Part shown: positions 1 to 19,300 of the stretch, piece by piece
Layout of the letters: every line of letters begins with the position of its first letter
Numbering within the stretch: the first letter of the stretch is position 1
NCBI GenBank assembly: GCA_013115135.1
Contig: JABANP010000038.1
Coordinates: forward strand, 62,001 to 126,000
Direction: 5' to 3'
Source of the DNA: Perkinsus olseni
Lineage: Eukaryota; Perkinsozoa; Perkinsida; Perkinsidae
Length of the DNA: 64,000 nt
The notes under the pieces: model-generated
What the model saw: only the letters and a program-made list of their open reading frames with translations
Told to the model about the DNA's origin: nothing
The model's database searches: none
Translations under genes and position numbers: made by a program

Positions 1-810
1 TCCGAGGCCGATCCCATCATTGCCCAAGGCTCCCTACAGTGGCTATCTGTCTCAGCGTTGGTACCGTGAGAGCGGTGAGGGCCGCATCATTGATAGTTGT
101 GGTCTTGAACGCTGGGCTCTGCTTGTCAGCGTTGGCCGGCCCTGAAAAAACGCGGACGGGACTTGGTGAGGTGAGGAGGAGTGTGGTAGTGGTACTACCA
201 GGGGCAGCAGAACTGGACGATCCCGAGCGCTGCGGAAAGGCTCCGGAAAGCTTGTCCGCCGCCTGGGGAGCCCGGAATGACGGTGGACGGGCTGAGGTGA
301 ATGAAGTAGTCCCACCGGGTGAGGTAATTGCTGTTTACAACTTGTAGGCTGTTGTTGTTTGGGGCAGCTCTGTCTAATAGCACGGGGGAGATCTGTTCGG
401 TCGTATCTGGGAATTGCGGGAGAGGATAGCGCCAATCGGAAGCAGTCCGACGGATCTACCATAACGAGGCGAGACAAGCTTGGCGGCAGAGATAGACCGT
501 CTATCATAGACTATCCGGCTCTAGCCAGATCGTCGTCGAACGACCCCGAGATCTCGAAGGTGGACGCCTGAGTTCGTCTGTCGGGTTGGTCCCCTTTCAA
601 TGGCGTGATCCGGTGCTTGCTCGTGGCGCAGACCAGAGCCGACCAGCAATCGGCACTCGACCATACCCTCCTTCCCTCTATACCATCCGCGTGGGCATCA
701 CGGCATTTTAAACTAATCTATTGTCGCTCCGAAATACGACAGGAGAGGCCCGAGGGTCAGTAATTCACAAGGCAGCGCATAGTACAGCAACCTCTACTGC
801 AGAGGCGGAG
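1..810. other. No confident gene
   Basis: Short open frames exist on both strands, but none shows a recognisable motif or a convincing exon pattern. The 3' exons of the leftmost J-domain gene, which runs leftward from 1073, should fall here if that copy is complete. I could not find its SAP-like or PG-rich exons. Confidence 0.4.
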
Positions 811-820
811 CTCACCGTTG

Positions 821-1073
821 CCTTTCTCGAGGATCGCTCAGTGTCTCATAAGCCTGCTGAATGCGATGGAAATCGTCGATAGAGCCTCCCTTGTCCGGGT
901 GGTACCTCAAGCACAACCTGAACGAGGCCGCCATCCGAAGGTTCGCCGCCCTAGCTGCTAGCGACTTGCTTGCGGTAATTCTGCCTGATCTCCTCTTGAC
1001 CGGCGTACACGCTCGTTAAGCCAAGCACCCGATAATGGTTAGGAGGGACCCCGGAAGGAGCCCCAGGGGGCAT
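821..1073 (-). CDS. J-domain gene, copy 0 (only the J domain visible)
   Basis: Two exons on the minus strand encode a J domain. Exon 1 starts at the ATG at 1071-1073 and gives MPPGAPSGVPPNHYRVLGL followed by helix II residues ending NYRK. Exon 2 (about 821-930) gives LCLRYHPDKGG, with the HPD motif that stimulates Hsp70 ATPase, and then AYETLSDPRERQR. The join best fits a GC-AG intron (donor GCAAGT). Exon 2 ends at a GTGAGC donor, so more exons are expected to the left, but I could not identify them. It is the most divergent of three tandem copies (the others start at 3892 and 7221). It may be a truncated relic or a shorter J protein. Confidence 0.6.
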
Positions 1074-1643
1074 GGCAAAAACGATGAAAACAACTATATT
1101 GTAGCACGCCTAGTCCTGTGCCATCCCGGAAGCCTGTGATGGGTTCAATATGACCAATCCCTTCAAAGGATCCACAGCAACGAGATGCCGAGCGCGCGTG
1201 GGGAGAGCAGCAGCGAACGACGATCACCAATCACTAACGTCCCTGAGCCATTGATGCCTAGTACCGCTAGGGGTTGTAGTCGATAAAGTCGCGCTAGACT
1301 AGTAACAACGAAGACCGAGAGAATTCATTCAACCAGTTTTGCCCCTTTACCACCTCCTAATTCTCAAATACAGCAACCGCAGCAGCATCAGCGTCCATTA
1401 CTACCACTCAGGTCGCCCGCACAGGAGGTCGAACATGAGGCAATGAGAGAGAGGCATTGATGGCGCAGTCTAACAACAGCGATCGTCGATACCCTCCATT
1501 GACGCCCCCTCCCTATCACTATTGACCAAGTCCACTTCGATAGGCATCTGTAGTGTACTAAAGAATCTTGAGCCCAATGGTATAGTCTGATACAGTACGT
1601 TATTACAAGCAGCCTCTGCTGCCGTTGCTGGTCAATAATACTA
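1074..1643. other. Intergenic, nothing recognised
   Basis: This lies between the J-domain copy 0 and the 3' end of copy 1. Only short frames without motifs are seen. It should hold the promoter of copy 0. Confidence 0.4.
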
Positions 1644-3892
1644 CTAAGATTGGACAGGAGGAGCCGTGGCTGCCGCGGGCTCCGCTGCTGCCGCTTGGAT
1701 CAGCTTAATCTTGCGAGATTGAGGATCGTACTCCATAAGGTCACCAGGGCGGCAGCCAGAGGGAGGCATGAATCGGATAGCGCCACGACCCGTATTGAAC
1801 TTTACCTTGCTACCAGGCTGCCAGTTGTCTGGTATCCGTACCGTAACACGCGCAACTGCCGAGTCGGAATAAGTGCGGGTCGCGGATGGAGCTTCCGAGA
1901 CTCTAGCCGCTCCGGGAGGCACCGTTGCTGCTGCTGCTGCATTATCAGTCGACGAAGGAACAGTAGCCCCACACTCCCACCACCACCCTCTTTTACCGTG
2001 CCCTGCTTGCCCGCCTCCTGTTGGCCCCCACCATTGCCCTGCTCAGCACTCGATGTTCGGGACTGATCGACCCCGTGGTCCACAGCATTATTCTGCTTAG
2101 GAGTACTGTGAGGTACACCCCCAGGAGCAGCCGCCGACTGATTCCACACAGATGAGGCTGAAGGAGGTGGCTGCTGTCCGCTGCCCACACCCTGATAGAC
2201 ACCATCCTTAGGAGCCGCCGCTGCCCCCGCTGGCGGGCGATATGCATTCTTCTTAGCCTCAGAATATCGCTGAGCCTCCGCCATGAGATCAGGACTGGTA
2301 GCGATCCTAGTGGCCGACTCTTTCAGCGCCTTAATCTCGCCTGCCATCTGCCTTCCCGCAACCACAAGTCCCGCATCGGTAGTCTTCAACGCTCTAGCAG
2401 TGCTCGTCAGATCCTCATTCAGCTTGGAAAGGACCATATTCGTCCTCCTGAAGGTCGCCAAGCTCGTCGATAGCACTCGACGGTGAGCTTCCAATGCTCG
2501 GGAAAACTTCCCCGCAGGGGGATTCGCTCGGCCAGCGACCCCAGATTCAGATCCAATCTTATTCCGTTTCTCCTCAGCTTTGTCCTGCATTCCCCTAACA
2601 TCCTCAGCCGCACTGGCAACGTATGCAACAGACGAGTCAATAACCCTCCGAAGCCAGGATATCCACTCGTAGAGGCCCGTGGAGGCATTGAGACCCTCGT
2701 TAGAAACCCCCAGCCACTGTTGACGCAGTGCCGCTTCCCTCTCATACGCCCAGTATTGAGACAGTAATGGCGAACCTAGCAGCAGTGTTAACGATAAGAG
2801 CTTCACCCTGTGTCTCCGCCTACTTGTTTGATTAACGGCGGCCCTGTTGCTCTGAGGAGAACTCGCTACATTGTTTGGTGCTTTGGGTTGCGGCGCCTGA
2901 ACCGTTTCACTAAGATCGATCCTCTGCCGAGCTCAAAACTACCGGTGGGACCGGTCCTCTTTTTATCGCCTTAACCATGTCCGACTTCTCCAAACAAAAT
3001 GTGATATTCACACCCCGGTCCTGTACAACGGTTCCAATCACGACCCATCATCCCTCACTAACCTACCCGTGCTAGGGCCTTAAGCTCTGGTATACTAAGG
3101 CTGGCCAGACGCGCCTCCACGTTACTGCCGCCATCGGCCTCCGATGGTGGGCTCACATCTGCAGCCGATATTGATATATACAGCAAACGTCGACCCGACC
3201 GAATGGCTTTCGCGGGCCGCTCGGAATTTACACTCGGGTCCCTATTACTCCCCTTCAACACTGCTCTCTGGTCTCACTGGAGAACCAGCCGAGCTCGGCT
3301 GCCGCTGTTGTCCATCGGCTGCGCCCGGCTCAAGTCGGGGTCGCTTAGAAGATGGTTGCGAGTCGCTCGGCTCTGAAACTCAATAGTCCCCTCTGTACGA
3401 TTCGTAATTTATTGGACGAACAGCTCGAACGTGCGGCATTCTTCAAAGCCGATTCAGATGAGCTCCTACTACCGGCTATCCTTTTGGCGTTGTATGGTAC
3501 TGCGCCCCGTGAATAGAAAAATATATGGTCAAACCTGATGGCAGATTACTACAAGGGTGATGATGGAGATTCCCGCGCAAAGGGAAGCCAAGTAGATGTG
3601 TCGACTCACTTGGCCTTCTTTAAAGGATCAGACAGCACGTCATAAGCCACCTTGATATCCTGGAATCGTCCGAGAGCATCGGGGCCGGACTTATCCGGAT
3701 GATACTTCAAGCACAACCTGAATCACAGCCCTACCATTCCATGCCCAACTGCCGAGTACACCACGAGTACCGTCTAAAACTCCTTTTGATATCAGCGGGA
3801 GTAGCCGTCCGTGCATTGACTTCCAAGACATCGTAATGGTTCCGGCTGACATCTACTGGTCCAACAGGATCCCCGTTGTTAAGGGTAGCCAT
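1644..3892 (-). CDS. J domain + SAP-like + coiled coil + PG-rich domain protein, copy 1
   Basis: This multi-exon gene starts at ATG 3890-3892. Exon 1 gives a J-domain start ([19 protein letters not shown]). Exon 2 (about 3606-3718) gives [11 protein letters not shown], with HPD, and [13 protein letters not shown], ending at a GTGAGT donor. Exon 3 gives [14 protein letters not shown]. Exon 4 carries a basic, NLS-like PSSKRPR. Next comes a SAP-like motif split by an intron ([10 protein letters not shown] / [19 protein letters not shown], near 3070 and 2960-3010). Then follow a hydrophobic stretch ([17 protein letters not shown], near 2750-2800), a coiled coil, an S/P/Q-rich linker and a C-terminal domain with [15 protein letters not shown] and [12 protein letters not shown]. 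The reading frame shifts near 1960-1975, which is either a one-base error or a small intron. J proteins recruit Hsp70; the role of the fusion is unknown. The single-gene model rests on matching splice signals in copy 2; two adjacent genes are the alternative. Confidence 0.6.
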
Positions 3893-4377
3893 CACAAGAT
3901 CGCCGAGGGGAGGCCGTGGGAGGAGGAGTACCCTCAAAGAACTAGAAAACAGATAAGTTCCCAATCGGACGGCAATAGTGAGAAACAGCGTCGACTCGAC
4001 GTGAGATCAACGTCTGTTAATTCCGGATTGCGCGGGTTACACATGTATTAAGGAAATGGAAGACAGCTCAAGATTGCAAGTTAAGAAGTTACTGTGCTCG
4101 AAACGAGAGCTTCCAGCGACGTACATAGGATCTGCCAAGACTTCTGTAATCGTCGCTATCACAAGGTTGGGCCAGCCAGTCCCCAACGGTAGTAGAACCA
4201 CACGAGAGACGGAGCGATCCGGCATGCAGCGGAGGTGTACTTGGAACACGACCGAGGGGTTTAGTGAGACGTGTGCTCTCAATAGTATATGCAAGCGTTG
4301 AATAATCATCATCATAATGAACAAAAATGCATAGGACGTCGTAATGTACTATATACCAATAACAGCAGCAGCTAGAT

Positions 4378-7221
4378 CTAGTCCAACAAAACAAATTCCT
4401 TTCCGTCTTCCCAGACAACTTTCGGAGGGTCCACCGGTGGTCTCCGAGACGACGAAGAGAGCCTTCTCCGAACCATTCGGGTCGATGGGTCGAATGTCAT
4501 GAGGTCCCCAGGGCCGCTGGACCCGGGTGGTACGAAACGTACTACACCAAATTCAGTATTGAACTGAACTCTTCGCCCTGGCTTCCACGACTCAGGAATT
4601 CTCACGGTGATATTCCCACCATGATCGCTCCGCTCTGGACCAACTCTTTTCCAGCTTCATCGTATCACCCCCACCTTGTGAGGTCTCTGTCCGCTGTGCC
4701 GGCTCGACCCTCCCTCCGCCGGGGAATAGCGAGCCTGTGGCCGTGCTAGCAGTAGCTGAGCTTAAACGCCCACGACCATTGTGAGCACTCTCCCTTCTCT
4801 TCGTACTCGCCCCCGATACAGGGGTCTTAGTATCCACCTTCGTCTGTGGCAGTCGAGCCCCAGGGGCGAGTAGATCAGCCCAACTCCGGCCACTCTCAAA
4901 CGGCAGAGTGCCATCAACATCTTTGAACCCAGCCAGCCGATTTATATTCATTTTTTTACTATCCTTTCCCCCAGCATCCGTCGTCGCCTCCCTGCTTTCT
5001 CCCATCTTTGGCCACTGGGCTCATCAGACGAAACAGTGCTCTCCTTCGTCTCGCCTTCCTTTGACAACTTCCTCGTCAACTCTTGATACCTCCTGATCTC
5101 AGAGCTAATCCCTCTTGTGCTAACAATCAACTCTGCATCGCTCCGCTTGATATCTTTCATGACACCTCGCAACCGATCCGATAGGTTGGCTAGAGCCTTC
5201 TTCACTTCATCCATCGCGTTGGCCCCCGACACCAGCGAGCCCAGATGATTTTGAATCGCACTACCAAACCTCCCTCGAGGAGATGCCGAACTGCCGCTGC
5301 CAGTGTGCTCCCCTCTTGCCCGGCTAGCAACCCGATGCGCCTCCGTGCGCGCTTGCAGATCCGAAAGCGCCGAGGAATGGTCAGTGGCGTAGGCCGCCGA
5401 TGAGTCTAGCATGCGTTGCAGTCTCGAGAGCCTCTCAACGATACCGGTGGACACTCCGAGACTCTCGCTTGACAGGCCTATCTCCGACTTATGAGCTTCG
5501 ATTTCCTTCACATACGCCGCGAGACGAGTCCGATCGCTCCCTGAGAAGCACTGCGGAGTACTTTGACTAAATTGAGTACAAGACGCCACATCCTCTGCCC
5601 CACTTTTATCACCATTTTCAGCGCCCGTTGGCTCAGTCGGTGGCCCTCTCGAGGATAAATTCTCTGTCGGTGGCTGTGCGGCATCCGAAGCTGCATCAGT
5701 ACTGCCATCTCTCTTACCCTTCTTATTCGCCGACCCCTGCACGACGACGAACATTTTGGGCAACCGAGCCACAACGAAAATGGCATTTACTACCTCCGCT
5801 CCCGCTGGACCCGCTCCGGGCGAGCATGCTTTCCTTATCGCTGCAATAATGTCAGCTTTCTCTATGCACGTGGATATGTCGATCCCGCGAGCCTGCGGCG
5901 AAGCATCATGATCCCCTCAGCCACCACTCAATAGCGTCCCACTTTCGCCATGGATTTCAATTTGGTAATGCTCACGGCTGCCAAGTCCAAGGTAACATCC
6001 TCCGACGGAGGGCTCACACCTGCAGCGGCCCAACAACTTAGATATCAATTGACCACAGCGTCGCAGCGACTACTACTTCCAGGAAATGCTTTCAGAAGGC
6101 GAATTCATGCCCGACGAGCTTGCTGCTGATGCTGCTGCCCCCCTGGGCACAACCCTCGGCCGCTTGGACGAGGGTTCCACCAGGGAAGGTTCTGACATTA
6201 CAAACAGGTAGACACCTCCGCCAACGACCAGACACTTTACCTGGTATGCGTTTAAAGTTGCGAGGAGCTGAATGCCTTGCGTAAAAGTAGGCGTGGTCGA
6301 ACCTGATAGCCTCCCTGCCTAGGGTCTCTTAATCGTCGCTGACTCACTTCACTTTCTTCCTTGGATCCGACAAGGTATCATAGGCAACTTTAACGCGATG
6401 GAACTGGTCCGTAGCTTGAGGTCCTCCTTTATCTGGATGGTACTTCAAACAGAGCCTAATGAGATCAGCTGCTCCCGAGACTGCCTATGATCCCTCGGTC
6501 ATGTTCACGGGCCCCACTCACTCCCGTCACTCGGCGGTCCATGCGGTTATATTCGTCGAAAGTAACGAAAATATAGACACAAATCATAGCGATGTAAGGA
6601 AAGCTACTGCGTTACAAATTTCCCGAATAAACAGATGACAGGGATATGTCGAATATTGCTACAACGCAGTGGCATGCTGCCAGTTTCACCTCATAGACTG
6701 GATTACGACTCAGCCGTGGGGAAGCGAGAGGACTGTTCTACGGGTAATACATGGACTGTGTGACACTATTGAGATTCCCAAGTCCCCAAACTTCTGGAAT
6801 CGCGTCGCTCAGCTCCACCTACATACGCTACGCTTTGGGACTGTTGGCAGTGCCCTTCGGCAAAGTTCGGAATGGTTATATATCGATCAGTGTCTTCGAT
6901 GTCTCCCTACTGAGAAAATCTCCCGAAAAAATCCCCGCGGAATGTTTATTTTGCACGGACTGTATGATGTATGTAACAGTACAGAGGTTATGGGATATAG
7001 CAAAACGTGTTATTTTGTGGTTGCACCAAAGATAGACTTGTAGCACCCTTCCCACCAAACTGAATACCAAAATTCCTTCAACTCCTCCCCTGTAATACCG
7101 CCCAGCTATACTACCTCCTGTAGTTCCTCTTCATGTCAGCCTGTGTCACCGTCCGAGCATTCACTTCAAGTACGTCGTAATGGTTTTGGCTCAGGTCTAC
7201 AGCGCCGAGGTTAACTGCCAT
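4378..7221 (-). CDS. J domain + SAP-like + coiled coil + PG-rich domain protein, copy 2
   Basis: Paralogue of the gene at 1644-3892 with the same exon order. The start is ATG 7219-7221. The J domain is split by a roughly 650-bp intron: [19 protein letters not shown] in exon 1, then [11 protein letters not shown] (HPD) and [13 protein letters not shown] near 6347-6465, ending at a GTGAGT donor. Then come [16 protein letters not shown], the basic [14 protein letters not shown], and the SAP-like pair [10 protein letters not shown] / [19 protein letters not shown] (near 5940-5970 and 5850-5905). A coiled coil follows (about 5100-5570), then a linker, then the PG-rich domain ([26 protein letters not shown]) ending at stop 4378-4380. 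Frame changes near 4950-5005 and 4600-4680 need introns or indels. Both duplicates conserve every block, which argues for selection on the whole architecture. Confidence 0.62.
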
Positions 7222-7329
7222 TTTCACCAGAAAGGACAGGTTTCTTCTACGCATTCTCAGCCGTTGAGGAAGTGCAAGAGAAAGTAAGTGAGCAAGATAC
7301 GATCCCCTTCGTGGCATTGTTTTTGCAAA

Positions 7330-8230
7330 ATGGAATCAGTTGACTCGATAATAGAAACCAGTAAAGCTTACAAAGCTGATGCCAATGAGTACTAGCAGGG
7401 AGATGGCTTTTTGAAGACGTTTCCAGCACGCTTATTTGTAGGTACTTTAAAACGGGCAATTACAAAAAGGCCCTCTTTAAGTACCATCTAGCCCTTAACC
7501 AATTACGAGGTAGTAGAGGGTGGACGGAGTGGGGAGGAAATAGTTTCTTGTAGTGCTGCGAGATCCCAAGGGACAGAAATCGGAGGCTGAGGCTATGGCG
7601 TCGATGGTGAGCCCCTCGGGGGAAGGGGCGCCCGCGCCGACGAGACCTGAGGACTTGGCCGACATCAAAGAGTTGAAACGAACAATACATCTGAATATGG
7701 CCAATTGCTATTGTAAAGAGGAGAAGTACACAGGGCTTCAGCCGCAGTAGAAGGAAGCAGTGGCAGCTTAGGTTCAAGAAGGGCGTGGAGGCTGCGACTA
7801 GATCCATCGAATTACAGCCGACTGTAAAGGCCTACTACCGGAGAGCAGTAGCGTGGATTGGCAGAGGTACTCCTGTGCAACTGCTCTTCTTATTACGCCA
7901 TACGCAGTGCAGCAACCGATGCGTGTATCTATTATGCGCATGGGCGTCTGCTTTACTCGTTTCTTTCGACTCCCTTTATCGACGTTGAAACAGCATTACA
8001 TTGCTGGCACACCCGTGGCTGCCTCAGGAGACTACGATGCTGCTATGTCCGACTTGAAGGAAGCTGCATCACTCGACCCGACGGACAGGTAGTGCCTTTC
8101 TCAGGACCACAGCCATATGGGTAGTGCTAGTAGGTCGGTGAAGGCTGAGATGGATGTTGTTGAACGAAAGAGGAAAGCAGAAGTCGCCAGGCAACGGAAG
8201 CAGTTGGCTGGAATGTTCGGGCGGCCCTAG
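7330..8230 (+). CDS. Small TPR co-chaperone-like protein (FKBP/Hsp90-type TPR)
   Basis: A compact gene of about seven small exons, starting at ATG 7330-7332 and ending at TAG 8228-8230. Spliced pieces read ANEYFKTGNYKKALFKYH, IHLNMANCYCKEE, AATRSIELQPTVKAYYRRA, GDYDAAMSDLKEAASLDPTD and a charged C-terminal helix ending KQLAGMFGRP. This is a three-TPR module of the kind found in FKBP-type immunophilins and other Hsp90/Hsp70 co-chaperones. The carboxylate-clamp positions (N in ANE, N in LNMAN, K and R in KAYYRR) look present. No PPIase domain is visible upstream, so it is probably a stand-alone TPR protein of about 200 residues. Junctions such as GA|gtactag...ttgtag|GTACTTT keep the frame. It is divergent from the J-domain gene at 7221, sharing a promoter region of about 110 bp. 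Confidence 0.7.
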
Positions 8231-8493
8231 ACTGTGGTCTCATACGATTCTCGAAATGACTGTTCCTCCTGGAAGTGCCTCACACGGCGCGATTGGTACT
8301 GAATCCTTTTCCGTGCGTCCGGCTTCGTATCTTTATGTATCTTTAGATGTGTTGAGTTGAAGATAATCGTGGTCAATCGGATGTTTTGGTATTGCCTTCG
8401 TTACACGTTAGGGTAACCTCGCAGGCCTAACTTCCATCGACTAAAATTGGGACAGCTCATCCCCTTCGGGTGTGCAGTTCATAATTAACAAAA
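8231..8493. promoter_or_regulatory. Intergenic region upstream of SMC3 copy A
   Basis: About 260 bp separate the TPR stop from the ATG of SMC3 copy A. It must hold the 3' end of the one gene and the promoter of the other. No TATA box or other defined site stands out. Confidence 0.3.
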
Positions 8494-16254
<7,761 letters not shown>

Positions 16255-16398
16255 GTCTATCACAGCAATCTTCAACATTCAAATTAAGTTTCTTGAGGAG
16301 CGGACACGAGTTGGTCAATTGCTGGGGAATGACGAGTGCTCCCTATACACAGTGGCTAATTGTCACCTTACTAATAAATTCCTTCTTCCGTCATCATC
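16255..16398. promoter_or_regulatory. Short intergenic region between the SMC3 copies
   Basis: Only 144 bp separate the stop of copy A from the ATG of copy B, so copy B's promoter must be very compact or lie within copy A. No defined box is visible. It shows no obvious similarity to the sequence upstream of copy A, although the first exons are almost identical. Confidence 0.35.
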
Positions 16399-19300
16399 AT
16401 GCATTTGAAGAAGCTCACTATAAAAGGCTATAAGACCTATCGCGATCTCACCACAATAGTAGACCTTCACGCCGGGGTTAACGTATTCGTAGGACTCAAT
16501 GGCAGCGGCAAGAGCAATATGTGAGGTCAGCTTCTGACTCAAACTTTTGCAGCTCGTAATTAAGTAGATACTCAGCTATCCGCTTCGTCCTCGGGGGAGA
16601 AAGGATTGCCTCAGAGCAGCAGAGGAGATCCTTACTTCATCAGAGTAACGTCAAACACCGGCAGCCTGAGGACCTAGGACCTTGATTCGCCTCTATGATT
16701 GGTTGTGCAGGCCATGGGCGGCAAGCAAGCTCGGCTTATGTCGAGCTCACACTCGACAACGCTGACGGTCGGATACCCATCGATAAAGCAGAGGTTGCCT
16801 TGAGGAGGACAATCACTCCTGAAAACAGATGTGTAGTTACAGTTGAACGTCAAAATTTGATGTATCCCGATGGCCAGGTATCACTGGGATGGCAAGCAGG
16901 CTACAAAGAGCGAAGTTAACAGCTGGCTGGAGGCTGCCGGCATCAGCACTAAGAGCAGGACGTGAGATTACGCCAGTCTGAAGCGCTCGATGCGGCTTCA
17001 CGGGGAGGGCAGAGTCCACTTCAGATATTACGTGGTAGAGCAAGGCAAGGTCACATCGTTGGCCCTGATCTCCGATGCTAAGCGTCTTGATTTGCTGAAA
17101 GAAGTCTCGGGGACACGCGTCTACGACTTGAGGTCGGTACTTCCTGCCACCCCGGTGATACGATCGAGTGGTTGATGTGGTAGGCGGGAAGAATCTCTGG
17201 CGGTTATCGAGAAAACCAAAAAGAAACGAGAACAGACGTCGGAGATCATCGAGGAGATACGCGAGAAACTCGAACAGCTAGAAAGAGATCGGACGGAACT
17301 GCGCGAGTGAGCACCCGCGAGTCAGCATTTTCTAGCCTTCCTACTAGATTCGAGGATGCTGTGCGGGAAAAGACGGCCCTCGAGATCGTCATCGCTGATC
17401 GGGAGAGGAAACAATGCGGAGAGAGGATGAAAGAACTCGAGAACGAGGTTCGTGTGGCTCGTCGATCTCACCGATATGGTATTGACGCGAGAATTGTTGT
17501 GGGCGTCGACTCTGGTTTGATATGGGCTCAACGGCAGTGTGTCGAAGCTTTCTGCCTCAGGCCCAGGAAGTACAGCTGGAGTTTGCAGAGGAGAGCGCGG
17601 TACTTGCCGACATAACGAGGGAGCTTGAGAAGGAGAAAGCAAAACTTGACACCGTCCACGAGGAGGTCAAAGGATACACTTCTAGAGGTTTGATCATGAA
17701 CCTGCCATCGGCCTGGGTCGAGAAGCTCTCTCTAGTTTCGAGACTGAGCAAAGATCGTAACAGCCTATCGATTGAGCATGCGGAGCTTTCGGCCGGCTAC
17801 CAAACGCGTGAGGGAGGCGAAATAGCGAGTAGGTAGCTCATAATATGCTGCTCGTGTTATACTGTTAATGGAAAGGTTATGGTGAGGTCGACGGGCTCCG
17901 CAATGAGCTGGAGACCACCAGACGGGAGGCCGAATGTTTGACGGAAGAGCTTGAACATGAGCGGGAAGCACTCGCCCTTGACGAAGAGAGGCTCCGGTGA
18001 CTACAGCTCTCCTCGCTGAAGAACTCGAGGGCCTCCGAAGGCTGCGCTTTGGCATTTGAACAAAACTGCTTGAAGTTCACTAGTGAGTGAACAGTAGCGA
18101 ACTTGCGGGATAGTATACAATGACAGCTGTGGGGTTCGAACCCACGCCCTTTCGGAATGGCGCCTAAAGCCACCGCCTTAGACCACTCGGCCAAACTGTC
18201 TGTGCGGAACTTGACATTGACTACGAGTATTGCTGTCTGCAATGCTCTCCCTGACGTGTTCTCCCCCTCAGCGAGCTCCATGCTGATGTTGATGAGCTCA
18301 ACAGAAGCAGAGAGAAGTTCGTGATTAGAGAAGGCCCCAAGTAGTCGGGAACTGGTCAAAGATATCCTTGAATATCGAAGTCATCCGAGGTCCGCGACAA
18401 TCTCCCAACCGGAAGACACGTTAAGACACAAACTGAAGGTCAGAGAGAGACGGTACGAGGAGGTTCGAGAGATTTCAAAACAGCAGAAACATAGAGTAGA
18501 CGCCCAAGAAAATGAATGTGAGCCATGAGCATGACCGACGTGCGACACAATTATCGATCGGCAATGACCATTCGAATTCATCTGCTATGGTGAGTCATTC
18601 CATTCGAAGGGCTCTCTGGGAAGCCTTGGAATTTGATCAAGATAACTATCAACATTGCGCGGAGTCATCGGGGTCGTCCGCTTTAGGAGGATTAGTCATA
18701 TATCAACACAGATCAGAGGTCAAGGGGGATCAAAAGTCTTCTAGTTTTGGCTCTCAATCGAACCTCAGCTACAGCCGTTTCATGCAGACAGCCGTTTCAA
18801 GATACGAGTATCTTTGCGCATCTTGCGATGCATCGCACATTGCCAGGGGGCCAAAATGGTGAATGCATATATACGGTCAATGGTGTAACTAATTAGCAAA
18901 AATATATCACCGGTTAGAACCATACATAAGAACGAATAGTGAATCAGCTCATAGCCGTGACCTTCTCTTTCTTGGGGTCAATGTCGTCGTATCGTTCTCC
19001 ATCATCGAACAATATCGTCAAAAGGCCATTGGGGTTAACCTTCTCAATCACTCCTTCATAATCTTGGTCTTTACCATTAGTGGCGAAGGGCATTGAGATC
19101 CGGGTACCGACCGGGAGAGGGGAAGGCCATAGTTGACTGCGCATGAGATAGTGGGATCCGCGTAGGACTTCTTGAGGTTGAGCATCGACTCGATGGTGGT
19201 GGCACCTGTTGTAGGGTCCTGAATGACGCCCATAGACTTACCATCGCCATGAAACCCTTGAAAATAAAAGGTCCCATCCACTGGTAGGCCAGCTTGTCCT

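Noticed and set aside
52..507. 151-codon minus-strand frame at the left edge
   Set aside because: Pro/Ser/Arg-rich shadow-like composition, no motif, and no match to the expected exons of the neighbouring J-domain family.
2750..2806. Signal peptide at the start of the PG-rich domain protein (copy 1)
   Set aside because: The apparent start codon there is GTG, and the frame continues upstream ([15 protein letters not shown]); a eukaryotic start at this point is unlikely, so the segment is an internal hydrophobic stretch.
18120..18360. Minus-strand frame containing DSLAEWSKAVALGAIP
   Set aside because: This is the familiar translation of a tRNA-Leu gene, not a protein; the cloverleaf at 18121-18200 explains it.
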